Source of the DNA: Massariosphaeria phaeospora
Taxonomy: Eukaryota; Ascomycota; Dothideomycetes; Pleosporales
DNA length: 64,000 bases
Assembly: GCA_011032825.1 (NCBI GenBank)
Contig: JAADJZ010000011.1
Location: 1,208,501-1,272,500 of the forward strand
Direction: 5' to 3'
The notes beneath the pieces were generated by a model. The model searched no databases and had not been told where the DNA came from. It worked only from the letters and a program-made list of their open reading frames with translations. Below, in pieces: positions 34,296 to 45,398 of the stretch (position 1 is its first letter; every line of letters starts with the position of its first letter). A program made the translations under genes and the position numbers.

Positions 34296-37180
34296 ATGGA
34301 GCAGAACCAGCTCGCGGCTGCGAATCTGACCTCATATCTCCCGTCGCCTGCGGATCTGCTTATGGCAGTGCCGCGCCTACTCTCCAAAGCTGGCTTCCTG
34401 GGCGAACAGATCGATAACGCGTTGGGGAAGATGCGCACTGGCGGCAGCGTCATCGCAGTATCAACGGTCGCGAACGTGACAAATGCTACGGCGGCTATTA
34501 CCTCGGGCCACTTCGTGCAGGAATCGGTTGCGGCCGCGGCCACCATGGCAGCCGGGAGCTCGGAAGAGATAGGCCTCTTCCAAGCACTGAAGAATGTTGG
34601 CTCTCTGTTCAGCTATATCACGTCGAAGTGGGCGATTTCGACTTTTGCAGTGGTAGGGACTGGCCCAGACGCTTTGAGCTCCAGCAGCACTGACAGTGAG
34701 CTGCATAGGCAATCCTCCTGAACCGTACCCATTTCTACGCGTCGAGTCGCGTGCCTCTGTCGTTCGACCGCTTCTACCTCCGAGCCGCCCTCTATATTGT
34801 GCCCATGACGCTGTTCCTCTACCGCATGCAGACCGTGCTTCAAGCCATACGATGTCAGACATCGCCGAACTGGTCAGAGCTGCAATATGGAGCTCCTGGA
34901 AGAGAGCTGGACACGGATTTTGCGGGAGAAGGAGGTCTGTTGTGGCGCGCCAGCTCCGCGCTTCTGTTCTGGCAGGATTTGGAAACGTCTTGCAGGGCAG
35001 TCAACATGTTTCCTGTTGACCCTGGCACAACCCGACCGGCCGGTTCACTCGCAATATTGTGGCCGCTCTTCACCTCTTTGGGGTTCGGGCAATTCATCGA
35101 AACCATGTCATGCGCTCTCCAAGGCCGCTCACCGATCCAAGAGGTTGGCATGACCATTTTCGAACATTCTCTCGCTTTTGCAGAAGCAGAGGCAGTGGTA
35201 ACGAAACCGTTAGCTCTGAACTCGGCGCGCTTCTGGCAACCCAAGGACGTTTTCACCCCCAGCGGCACTTCCCTCGCCCTAAGCCGGACTGCAATGTCAG
35301 GATTCGCGAACGTCCCTCCTGAAGTGCTCTTGATCTCATTAATCTCAAGCTTTAGCTATTTCACGAGTAATCTTCTTGTCATACTTGGCCTTCGAGCGAG
35401 GTTCCGGCTTGTGACAACGGCCATATGGGGTCTCGCCTATATGTCTACGTTCGCTTGGAGTTTTCTCCGCCTTACCACCTTGATAACGACACCCAGTCAG
35501 ATCGGTATCCTTAGGTTTCCTACTGTCTGCATTGTAGGTTTCATACCCCATTTCCTCATCATCGTAGGCGTATTAGCTTGCGGTGCGATATACCTTCTGG
35601 CTTTCGGATTGACGGTCCTGTCACCTCCACCTGGCCAGCCTAGTACTCTGACCTGGAGAGAGCGATATGCAGCTGCCTACCAAAACCTGCATGCCAATAT
35701 TCACTTGTCGTCCATTACTCCGCTGTCAATAAACTGGAACGAAGACTTCTATACTGCCATTCTCAAAGTCGGGTTCACCGTTTTGACTGCAGCAAGTGAG
35801 GCCGTTTATCTCAACGAGGGTACGCGGATCAACGTCAATTCAATGACCTGGCTCGAGAAGAAGAGACTACAAGACATTCTCGAGCGTCGGAGGAGATTCC
35901 GTCAGAGCGTAGCCACTATCCCCCCAGAATTGCGCGGAGATAGTCTAGCTGAAGGTGTCGAAGTTGTAGATCGGGTTGATACCAGTGACTCAAATGCGTT
36001 CACGTCTTCTGGTTACTCCCGAGAAAGGAAGACGAGGGAAGCAACCACAACCTCGGATGCTTCGAGGGCAGTAGGACGGGACAATGGCGTCGGTATTGGT
36101 CAGCGCCGTGGACGATGGCAATTGACATACCATTTCTTGAGAGGCATCTCGAGGTTGCTTATGGCTATCCAGGCGCGGATTCTCATTTCCTTGTTGAGGA
36201 AATTGAGGATTACATATAGGCCTGGCTGGCTCAGTCGCCTTGCCGGTCCGGTGTCTTCCGAGAAACCACGTGCCGTCACCTCTAACCCGGCCATTATCCG
36301 GTCCCAAACACGGTCGGAGCCTTGGTTGGTTGTCGATGAGCAGACTCGCGTCCGGCCTGACCGCAGTTTCGATGTGGAAGCGTTTACAAGAGACCGTCTG
36401 CAAGGAAATGGCGCCTACGAAGAACAAGAGGCGGAATCTGAAGAGCATCTGAACGACTACCTTTATGGATGGTGGAAGCGTGGAGGAAGATGGGGCGATG
36501 TTGACACAAGTGGCGATTACGTCCCAACAACCCAAGACGACGATACCACTAGCGTAATGTCATTTGCTACAACTAACGAAGGTGAGGAGTGGTCTGATGT
36601 CGACGAGGATGACGATGGGCAGCGCACACCTACTAGGGACTCCTTTCTGCGCAATCGACAATCCACTCCACAGGTAGAAGACACGCTGGACCTATCCCAG
36701 CTTTCGCGCCTGCTCGATCCCAAGACGCAGCAAGAGAGGGAAGAGGCCCGAATACTCTCGCGGCACTTGCAGAAGTCCGGCACTCTCACGCGATCTCAGT
36801 ACCGCCTGGCCGCTGAACGTGAGGAGGCTAGAATCCTCACCTCGTCTCGCTACCGCATGGACGGATTCTCCACCGCCGTCCACATGACGCCCGAAGAGGA
36901 GGAGCGGCTGCTCGAAGACTTCATCCTCACGCGTCGGACCGCCACGTCGCCTCACAATGCAAGCACGGCTGGCACCTGGAATAGCGGCGCTGAAGGCATG
37001 GGCTCGGAAGGCCCTCAGTGCGTCGTCTGCCAGCTTAGCCCGCGCACCGTCTTGGTTTGGCCGTGTGGATGTCTGTCGCTCTGTGATGATTGCCGCGTGG
37101 GGCTGGCGTCGAAGAATTACACGACGTGTGTGTGCTGCAGGACTAGTGTCGTGGCGTACTCGCGGCTGTATGTGCCGTGA
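34296..37180 (+). CDS. Membrane-anchored RING ubiquitin ligase, Asi1/Asi3-like
   Basis: Two exons, 34296-34652 and 34709-37180, joined by a 56 bp phase-0 intron; 942 residues. The N terminus (to about 120) is Ala-rich. Several membrane helices follow: one around residues 133-150 (ALYIVPMTLFLY), then a cluster at about 310-430 (SNLLVILGL, LVTTAIWGLAYMSTFAWSFL, HFLIIVGVLACGAIYLLAFGL). The cytoplasmic or nucleoplasmic part is long, charged and disordered. A RING-type finger ends the protein (CVVCQLSPRT at 890, WPCGCLSLCDDC, CVCC), leaving ten residues after it. This architecture matches the Asi proteins, inner-nuclear-membrane ubiquitin ligases that degrade mislocalised membrane proteins and latent transcription factors in yeast. 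The localisation here is inferred from that similarity. Confidence 0.85.
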
Positions 37181-37705
37181 TACATGTATGCATGTATGCT
37201 ATTGCTGGATCGTGCATGTGTAAGTATGAGGCGTCGTCGTCATTGGTATATACTTGTTCTTTGGTAGTTGTTACTTAGACACACGATATTTGACTTTTCA
37301 ATCGTGCGACATGACTCCCTGCGTAACGAACACTTAAGTGCGTTAGGCTCGCAGAGTGATTATATGTGCTGTGGAAGGCGGCTTGGTTTGGTTTGGTTTG
37401 GGGGGAGAGGGCGTCTACTCTGTGCGAGGTAAATACGTAGTCGGAGAAGAAAGGCGCAGAAAGAGAGGGCCACATACACTAGTTCTACTTCAGAACAGAT
37501 ATGGGTCATCTGTCCGCTGTGTATCTGCTGGATTTGACATAGTTACCAATATATCTTTGTGCAGTGCTGTCTTGGAAGGTATTGGCGCCGTGTTGGTCCA
37601 CTGTTGGTATTCGCAGTCGAGCAAGGCCTTCGCCGCCATCTGCGCATCTACAAATACAGATATCCCACATGCCCATTCCCATCATCCACTGCAACACCAT
37701 ACCAT
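37181..37705. other. Convergent intergenic region
   Basis: Separates the RING gene (+) from the first Hce2 gene (-). Contains ATG/TGC repeats just after the RING stop and a TTTGG run at 37385-37400. No gene seen. Confidence 0.5.
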
Positions 37706-38393
37706 CTAGACCTTGAAAAGCCCCCAATTAACACTGAATTCCGTCGCGGCATACCCCATTCTACACTTCGTGGTGCCCTTGGCCCCAGCAAGCTGCTTGC
37801 CGTTAAACGAGTGCGCATTGTCGTAAATCGAGCGGTAGATCAGCCAGCCGATGTCCGCCGTCGTCATATGAAAGGCCTTCATGTCGAATTGCCCGGACGG
37901 CTTGGTCAGGGTGGTGTCGACGCCGAAGCGGCAGGCGCCCCAGCCGACAACGCTGTGGAAGCCGGTGCCTATGGGGAAGTACTGGGGTATTTGGTTAGGG
38001 GATGGCGAGGGGGTGGGGGGCGGCGGGGAGGGAATGAGGATTGGAACTGAACTGGGCTGTAGGTAGGGCCTGAGATAGAGAGACAAGGTCCACAAAATAA
38101 CATACCCAGATTTGGTGTTTAGGCAGCGCTTCCGCCATGGCCTTGCAGTCCGAGACCAAGGGCGAGCCTCCGCTGGTCTGGTTCTCGGTCACGGGGTCCG
38201 GGTCCGTGCAGTACGAGCCTGGGTCGCCTTTCTCGCCTAGTGTGGCAGGATAAGTCTCCCAGGTTGTCTTGGGCTTGTCCCACCAGCCGTCTGACGGTCC
38301 GGAGATTTCTTCGGGGTCGATTTGGACGTGTTGGGCGTTGGCGGCGGTGGCGGTGAGGACGCTCAGGCCGGCGAGGGCGGTCGAGAGACGCAT
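37706..38393 (-). CDS. Hce2/Ecp2-type secreted effector candidate (copy 1)
   Basis: Two exons, 38106-38393 and 37706-37981, joined by a phase-0 intron placed right after a conserved Trp; 187 residues. A signal peptide (MRLSTALAGLSVLTATAANA) is followed by an acidic spacer and the Hce2 domain (about residues 60-187): first Cys in GSYCTDP, then VSDCKAMAEAL, WGACRFGVD, DIGWLIYRSI and TKCRMGY near the end. The four cysteines are the usual Hce2 set. Hce2 is the fold of Cladosporium fulvum Ecp2, a family of secreted proteins linked to plant infection and cell death, and also found in fungi of other lifestyles. The assignment rests on motif order seen by eye. A paralogue lies 0.9 kb further right with the same intron position. 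Confidence 0.85.
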
Positions 38394-39333
38394 TTTGCGA
38401 GGGGACGAGGGAGCGGACGGGTGGCCTGGTGGGAGGCAGATGCGGAGATGGACGAAGTACTGTGAGAGAGTGAGTGAGTGGGCGAGGTAAACGGCAGTGA
38501 TACGTTCAATAAACAGTTCGGTCACCTCGTGGGATTTATACCTACACGGACGTGAGACCATTTGCCAGATGCGTCTACACTACTTCCAACCTACCTTTCG
38601 TGCTTGTAGGTTTTGGACTGTAGGTAGCGAGGCGCCAATCAGTTGGAACAAGCTTGTTTCTCGCGCGGCGCAAGCACGCACGACATGTTGGTAGAGTAGA
38701 GACGCAAGCGTTGGTACAAAGGGCGGGCTCAGGAATCTGTAGGATGGTAAGCGAGATTCTAGCTTATCTTATGTAGCTGTGCGGGAAATCAATACCTATT
38801 GTACATATGCTGATGCCCGCCATATCGGGATGCGTTTGCGCAGCTGGACACGCTGGGAACTCTTCAACGTGGAGACCGAAGAGCGCGCTGGATATCTCGG
38901 GGTGCTGCTGAATGAACTGCCTATAATCCAGGCTCTGAGAACTTGGGAGAGACTGATTTCTTGAGCTTATGGCGGAGCTTTGCTTAATTTCAGCATAAGC
39001 TGAATAGGTGGAATTTTCCCCGTTTGGTAGAGCTCTTAGAACTACGAGTTGTCGATATAACTCTTGTAAATCTCCCTCTTGCTTCTCATATTCTCCTTGT
39101 CTCTTTGCACACACGCACGCATGTATATGCAGAATCTTTCGCTGTTGTATTGTCTATACTATCTCTTGCTCGCGATTGACCAGACGAACCAATTCATATA
39201 AAGGTACCATCTCTTGGTTGCTACTATGACAACAACGCCTCTATATATACAAAAAGGACACCTAATTGCCTTTGCCTACTTAGGAAAACAGCAATTCGAT
39301 AGGGTCTGCTAAGTACAGGACGTCTATATGAGA
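38394..39333. other. Spacer between the two Hce2 genes
   Basis: Promoter of copy 1, then a stretch that includes a decayed fragment of another gene (38790-38960). From about 39030 the sequence becomes AT-richer. No intact gene. Confidence 0.5.
38790..38960 (-). pseudogene. Decayed N-terminal fragment of a DPDIAG membrane-protein gene
   Basis: On the minus strand this encodes QQHPEISSALFG followed by CPAAQTHPDMAGIS, which matches in spacing and sequence the CPALQADPDIAGIG end of exon 1 of the membrane-protein gene at 19616-20910. There is no in-frame ATG nearby, the donor after the motif is not GT, and no second exon follows. It looks like the remnant of a related gene, or a copied first exon. 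Confidence 0.45.
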
Positions 39334-39976
39334 CTACTTCGACTTAGGCGGGTCCCACGCCGGGAACCTGAAAAGACTCCAGCTGATAGTGATATTCCTC
39401 CCCTTGAATCCTGTCCCACACACGGTTTGGCCTTTCGCACCGACAACCTTCTCGCCGGTAGTAGTGTTCGTGAAAGAGTTGTAACCAATAGAGTGATTGA
39501 TGAGGTACTTGATGTCCGAGGAAACCATGTAGATATCCGAGATACTGTTGGGCTTGTCCACGTGCTCATCGGTATTTACGCCGAATCTGCACTTCCCCCA
39601 ACCGCGGAGATACTGGTAGCCATAGTTCTTTTTCAACGACTGTTCAACTTAGCAGGCTGCAGATGTCATGTCATCGGGGTAGTACACATACCCAGAGCGT
39701 ATCTTCGGGCACGGCGAGGCTCATCGCCTGGCAGTCCGAGACCAAGGGCTCTCCGTCCTGCGACGTCGTTTGAGCCACCTGGTGAGGATCCGTGGGTTCC
39801 GTGCAATACGATTTTTCTAAAGAAGGTATTGCAGGCATCATTTCCCAGGTGTATTTTTTCCCCTCCCACGGACCATCTACCATTCCTTTGAGTTCCTTGG
39901 GTTGGATGTCGATGTGTTGGGCTGTGGCGGCTGTGGCGAGGACGGCCAGTCCGGCGAGGGTGCTGGATAGACGCAT
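39334..39976 (-). CDS. Hce2/Ecp2-type secreted effector candidate (copy 2)
   Basis: Two exons, 39692-39976 and 39334-39639, giving 196 residues. The phase-0 intron follows the same Trp as in copy 1. The signal peptide MRLSSTLAGLAVLATAATA differs from copy 1 at only a few residues. The mature domain is more diverged: KSYCTEP, VSDCQAMSLA, WGKCRFGVN, DIKYLINHSI and TVCGTGF, again four cysteines. The intron acceptor (ACAG) is the only one of three nearby AGs that keeps the frame open. The C terminus has an extra PAWDPPKSK tail. The strong leader similarity and faster mature-domain divergence suggest tandem duplication followed by diversification. This is the last intact host gene before the transposon block, about 650 bp away. 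Confidence 0.84.
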
Positions 39977-40626
39977 TTTGGCAAACGAGAGAAAGGGCCT
40001 TGAAGGTGCGAGGCAATAAACAATGAAGAAAAGCAAGTGAGGGGGTGAGGCAGTGGCAGTGGCAGTGGCAGTGGTGATGGCAATGGTGATAATGGCACCG
40101 ATACACCGGTCAACACGCGGGCTTTATAGAACATACGTAAATTGCCCATCGTACCTCCGCTCCGTTGCGCGTTTGCCCACCAACAAAGGCTCTGTCGAGC
40201 CGGTAGCGGGAAGCCTCTTTTAGTTTCAGAGTGAGTTGGACTGTAGGTAGTGCCGTGGTTTTGGTGCAGGATGCTGCGAGGGGCCAATCAACAAAAACAA
40301 GCATCGCTCTCGCACGGCGGCTACATGTTGGTAAGTAGAGGCGGATGTTGGTGGATGGATTGAGGCTGCGGTCTGTGCGCTTTTGATGTTATCGGGCGAC
40401 TTAGTCAGCCTACCCTGAGCTATTGTGCTCTGCGAAACACCTCGTACACCCCAAAAACGGTAAGAGGTAAGAGGTAGGAGGCAAAAGGGGGTGCTAAACC
40501 CGATAGGGGTTCGGATCCGGCGCTTCCGGAGGGGCATTTTTCTCCGCCCAGTTTTGCAGGCGCTTGATGATCTCATTGAATCTTCCTCTACAATCCATCT
40601 AGTATCGTCAGTTTTTGCTTCGTGAG
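39977..40626. other. Promoter of Hce2 copy 2 and left edge of the repeat block
   Basis: A GGCAGT microsatellite of four units lies at about 40049-40072 in the presumed 5' leader. The 27 bp repeat shared with the right edge of the block starts at 40426. After that come GGTAAGA-type repeats. No gene seen. Confidence 0.5.
40426..40452 (+). repeat. 27 bp direct repeat, left copy
   Basis: Begins TGCTCTGCGAAACACCTCG and ends in CCCC. An exact copy in the same orientation lies at 62210-62236. Sequence outside the 27 bp differs apart from a TATTG just before each copy. Confidence 0.85.
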
Positions 40627-41210
40627 ATGCCTTAGGCGCCCCAAACTCGTTTGCCTGTAGCGACAGGCTATCGGTTAGAGGTCGAGTTGCTGCAGAGAGT
40701 CATATGGCGACTTGAAGCTAGCCTCAATAATAGCCAAATACATCGAGAGACCAGCGTCGGGCGGGCCTGTATAGGCAAGATTCGACTCAGCATTGAACAG
40801 TGGGGTCAACCTTACCCTCCGGTTACTGTCAAGACTGGCCGAAAGGCTCATCTCCGTCAAATCCACAAGGACGGCCTACTTGACTTCATACACGGCCGAA
40901 CCGAGCTGTACGTTGACGAGATAAGAGAGTTCGTGTACGACGAGTACAGTATAGAGACGTCAAACTCTACTATACAAAGATACCTCAAATCCATTCGCTG
41001 GAGTTACAAGGTTGCCGAAAAAGCAGCGCGTAAGCGCAGCGAGCCTCTGCAAGCACTGTTTAGAGCTCGCCTCCAAGGTTGGAGAGCCGATCAAGTTGTC
41101 TGTTTGGATAAGTCTGCTGCCAACGAGCGTACAGGAGATAGGCGGCGTGGATGGGCACCTATAAACCAGCCCTGTCGATTGAGCTACGCTGTCAAACGAT
41201 CGGAGAGATA
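40627..41210 (+). pseudogene. Tc1/mariner transposase, N-terminal part
   Basis: From ATG 40627 the third codon is TAG (expected CAG), after which the frame is open. The DNA-binding helix-turn-helix half is followed by the start of the DDE catalytic domain, with the first Asp in VCLDKSAANERTGD and then GWAPINQPC. The frame is cut at 41210 by the insertion of a Fot1-type element and resumes at 43315. Few RIP-type changes are present in this part. Confidence 0.82.
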
Positions 41211-43314
41211 CCGTGTTGGCGCACGTGCCGACCGGAACGCGTGCCGACCGCCGAACTTCAATCGACGCCACTGACACCCCAACTTCAACACGCGATAACT
41301 CTACCACCATGACCCCAGTTGAAGAAGCAATTGCAGCAATTAAATCGCGCGCTCTAGGAGATGATCTTGTATACCAGGAGTATGCTGACTGGTTTGGCGT
41401 AGATCGAGTTACGTTGGCGCGAAGACACCAAGGCCGTCAGGGCTCAAGAACAGCTAAAATCTTCGACCAGAAGAAACTTACGCCACAACAAGAGGAGGAG
41501 CTTGTACTCTACATTAGAGACTTGACTAAGCGTGGGCTACCACCTACTCGAGCCATGATACAAAATTTTGCCTCTACGATAGCTCACGAACGCGTTTCTT
41601 TGGCCTGGGTGACGCGCTTCAAGCACCGCCACGAGGACGAGCTCATCTCAAAATACACCACCGCCATGGACGCTACGCGCCACACAGCCGACTCATATAT
41701 CAAGTACAAGCTATACTTTGACCTGCTACACGGCAAGATGGAGGAGCATGAGATTCTGCCCGAGAATAGCTACAATATGGACGAAAAAGGCTTCATGATA
41801 GGTGTAATCGGACGATCGAAAAGGACCTTCACAAGGGCCCAATGGGAGAAGCGTGAGGTTACTGCAGCCCTCCAAGATGGCTCACGTACCTGGATAACAA
41901 CTGTCGCTGCAGTTTGCGCTGATGGGACTGCGCTGCCGCCTGGCCTAATCTACGAGTCTGCAAACTGTACTCTACAATCGTCATAGGTAGCTAATATCAA
42001 GCCCAGCGTACACGACGTTTTTGTGGCTTCAACACTATCTGGATGGACGAATAATGACGTAGGATTGGCCTAGTTAGAGCAGGTTTTCGACCGCTGCACG
42101 AAGAAAAAAGCGCGGCATAAAAGAAACTAGCGCTTACTTATCCTCGACGGCCATAGCAGCTACCTTACGGAGGACTTTTTACACTACTGCTTTACTTACA
42201 AGATCTATGTTGCTGTATTTCTACTTTATAGTACTTATACGCTGCAGCTGCTAGATGTAGTTTGCTTCGAGCTGCTAAGTAAAGCTTACTCCAAAAAGCT
42301 TGCAGAACACACCTAGCGCAGCCAAGGGCTAGTCCTAATCAAGAAGAGCGACTTCTTTTTGTTGTTCTAGGACGCTTGGCAGGCAAGCTTCAAGAAGCAA
42401 ACGATTTTGCAGTCTTTTGCTGCTACCGGTATATAGCCTATAGATTAAGAGAGAGTTATAAAGCGCTTTCCGCCAAAGCTTCTAAACAAGCTAGCAAACA
42501 AGCCTAGCTCTACCTAGCGTAAAGCCAATCGTTTCTTACGAGCAGCAGCTAATACGTCGTCGTTTAATCTCAAACAAGTGTTCTCCATGATCTACCACTT
42601 GGCCAACCAAAACGAGCTTTTTACTAATAAAAATAAGGGCCTACGCGAGGCTCTTACTACTAAAAAAAAGCACAATAAGAAAGGCAAGGTCCTTAACTTG
42701 CAGCAGAGAAAAGAGTATTATAGTAGAGCTGTGTTCTAGTTACCGCGTAAGATAGCTAAGAGTAAAGCACGTAAGCGCACGAACAAGCAACTAGCTAAAG
42801 AAAAGAAACTTTAAAAAGCTTAGATAAAGCAGCTCTAAGCTGCTAACGCTTTATACAACAAGAAGCTTAAAGAGAAAAAGCGTGTAGCGACTGTAGCAAA
42901 GCGAGAGGAGCGTAAGAAGAAGAAAGCAGAAAAGGCAGCTTCTGCGGCAGCTCAAAAGGCGCTCCAAAACACTTAGAAACCTATTTAAACTTTTCAAACA
43001 GCTAAGCGCAAAGCTTCGGCTACAACTACTCTAAAGGCAAAGCAACAGAAGCGTTCTAGTGCTGCTGCAGCACCTGCTAAAGTCGTACCTACTGTTCTAG
43101 CTAAAGTTGCTCGCAGCGGCTGCGCTGTCAAGCTGCTAACTAGATACACATAATCTAAGTAGTACAAATTGTTTATTATAATCAATGTATCAATCTACCA
43201 AAAGGTTTTGCAATAATAGCTATTGCTGCTGTTGTTACATTCTTATGTTTGTAGTAGTAATAATCTCGATAGAGCGATCGTTACGCGTTCCGGTTAGCAC
43301 GTGCGCTAACACTG
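41211..43314 (+). mobile_element. Fot1/pogo-type DNA transposon inserted in the mariner element
   Basis: 2,104 bp, bounded on both sides by TA (41209-41210 and 43315-43316). Terminal inverted repeats are visible. The left end reads CCGTGTTGGCGCACGTGCCG, and the right end read in reverse is CAGTGTTAGCGCACGTGCTA, differing mostly by transitions. The TIR contains two tandem copies of a CGTGCCGACCG-like motif. The left third is GC-balanced and the right two thirds are AT-rich with RIP-type stops. Confidence 0.85.
41309..43153 (+). pseudogene. Fot1/pogo transposase, inactivated by RIP-type stops
   Basis: One continuous reading phase of 1,845 bases from ATG 41309, with no frameshift. It is open for 225 codons (CENP-B-type helix-turn-helix, then the first catalytic Asp in NMDEKGF), then stopped first by TAG at 41984 where Trp is expected. 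Many further TAG/TAA codons occur where Gln or Trp would fit. The second catalytic motif LILDGHSSY is intact (about 42134). The C terminus is Lys/Ala-rich. It is non-functional as it stands. Confidence 0.85.
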
Positions 43315-43525
43315 TAGAGTTTGTTGCTAGCTATAACTATTAATAGCTACCTTACTTATACGATCTTTCAAGGCGCTATTACCGGCGAGATATTTGAAGA
43401 TTTCCTAGAGCATTAGGTGCTGCTACATTGCTAGGCGTACCTAGCGCCGAGATCTATTATAGTAATAAACAACGCTTCAATCTATCGATCGGATCGTGTA
43501 CGTCAGCTCTGTCGCGATTGGAGCG
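43315..43525 (+). pseudogene. Tc1/mariner transposase, C-terminal continuation
   Basis: Reads on in the same sense as 40627-41210 with motifs GAITGEIFEDFLEH, APRSIIVINNASIYRS and VRQLCRDW. The second catalytic Asp is replaced by Asn (expected MDNASI, here INNASI), a G-to-A change. Three TAG codons interrupt it. It breaks off at about 43525, where gypsy-like sequence begins. Confidence 0.75.
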
Positions 43526-43554
43526 AAAACTCTTGCTTACAAAAGTTAAGAATA

Positions 43555-45398
43555 ACGTGTTTCATTAGTAAGTCGGCTACTTTAGTGAGTTGGCTACTAA
43601 ACCCTAGCGTCGCGCACGCGCAGCGACGTAGTGCAACACTACAACAAATTACTATACTATACGCAATAGAATAATATTATTCAAAAGCAGTACTACTATC
43701 TACATCCTCTATTTCTACTTTACAAGTGCAGGAATTATGCCCAATCTCGCTGCAACGGCCGCAGCGCTTCTTTGCGCGCACTTTTTTCGCAGGCGTTTCG
43801 CTGTTCTCACAACTACTACTCTCTTTTGCAGCAATTAAGTCAGATACTTTACTAACTGTTAGAGTTTTTTTAACTTGTACGTATTGCTTTTTACAAGTTT
43901 TGCGCTTTGTAAGCTTTTTAATTGCACTTTGCATACGCGCCTGTTTCTTCTGCAGCAACACTATATTATGCGCTATCTGCTGCGCGCCTTTACTTAGCTG
44001 TCGTACCTGCTCGTTAAGAGAGCTCGCTAAGGAACCTAAGCGCTTTTGCATTCTCTGTCAAATAAGCGTAGTCTAAGCTTCTAGCTCTTTTGCGTTGCGC
44101 AGCGTTTTTGCTTCCTATGCAGCGTCGTCGCGTTGTAGCGAAGTTAGCGTGCGCAACTTTACATCAAGCTTCAATAACACTGCATCTAGGTCAAATAAAA
44201 CTAATCCAGCGCTTTTAAACCCTGCGCGAGCGTTCTCTTTAGTAAATGTATGCTCGTAGGCAGCTTTAAAGGCTAGTAAAAAAGTTTCTTTGCTAATGTA
44301 GTAGATGTAGTTGCGCGCCAAAGCTAAGATACTATCGCTATAAGAGCGCTTCAGCGGCGCGAAGCAAGCAACGTCGAGAAGCTGTAGCAAGTGCAATAAG
44401 TAAGATAGCATGCAAAAAGCGATAATCTTGTTCTCTTTGCAGTAGTTCTAGAAAGCAAGCAAGCAATAGCTCTTATAGCCGTTAATAATAAGTAGCCTGT
44501 ACGCTCTTACAGACTTTGCATGCGTATTAAAGTATTTAAGCTAGTCAACCTTAAGATCGTTGCTCGTCTAGCTATTTAGACTAACTTGAATAACCTAGTC
44601 GCGTAGTATTCCTAGCTTAAACCAAGTAGAGATTAGAACCTTGCTAGCGAAAATAATAAAGAGTAAGATGCGCTTCCTCGTCGCGCTGACAGCTTGTATC
44701 AAAGTAGTCTATTCGCGATCGCTAGGCTGTAGTTTCTTTGCTTTTTTAGGCTTATCTAAGCCTGTTACTACGAGCTAAAACGTAATCTTGCCTATTAAAA
44801 AGCCTAATTTATCAAAGTTCTAGGTATTCTTATCAAGGATACCGTACTTCGCTTTTACCAATTGAACTAGGCTGAACTAGGGCTCGATAACTGCTAGGTC
44901 TTTGCAGGCAGCTCGCTGGCAATTGTACAAACAGCTCCATCGCGTTCGCAGCTTAGGAGTACGCTTGATAAACCTATTAACTTAGCACTTGCTAGTAGAG
45001 TTGCATCTGCGCTCTTCTAGCAGTCTATTTGCTATATCTTGTATGTGTGCTTTTAAAAGCGGTAAACCTCGTAGAAATTCGTTGAGTATACGCTGCACAA
45101 TCGCTTTCTTCTCTAGTTTTGTAAAGCGCTTTGATTTCGGCTCGCAGTCGCGTCGAGGGCGTTTCTTAGCGCGTTAGTCTTAGATTGTTGATCGAAGGAC
45201 TTTGTAGACTGCAGCAGCGCGCCTTTCGCTTTGAATCTGCTTAGATTGAATATTAGAAATAGCAATATATATATCGCTTTTAGTATAGGTACTTTGCGCG
45301 TTGTGTTGTTAAAACATTACGTGTTGTTGCCGCGCAGTCGCTGCGCCGGTGTTTAGTAGCCGACTTACTAAAGTAGCCGACTTACTAATGAAACACGT
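43555..45398 (-). mobile_element. pogo-type transposon, copy A (1,844 bp)
   Basis: Flanked by TA on both sides (43553-43554 and 45399-45400). Each end starts ACGTGTTTCATTAGTAAGTC, and the inverted repeat is about 48 bp, containing two tandem copies of a TTAGTAAGTCGGCTAC-like 16-mer. Exactly the same length as copy B (57834-59677), which lies in the opposite orientation. Confidence 0.9.
43677..45280 (-). pseudogene. pogo transposase of copy A, inactivated
   Basis: Minus-strand relic. The stretches still readable are the N-terminal DNA-binding part (about 45180-44989), LLQLLDVACFAPLKRSYSD (44400-44330), a coiled segment and a C-terminal zinc-knuckle-like CGRCSEIGHNSCTC (about 43760-43715). TAG stops separate them. 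The second catalytic motif is changed in both copies (see copy B). Confidence 0.82.
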
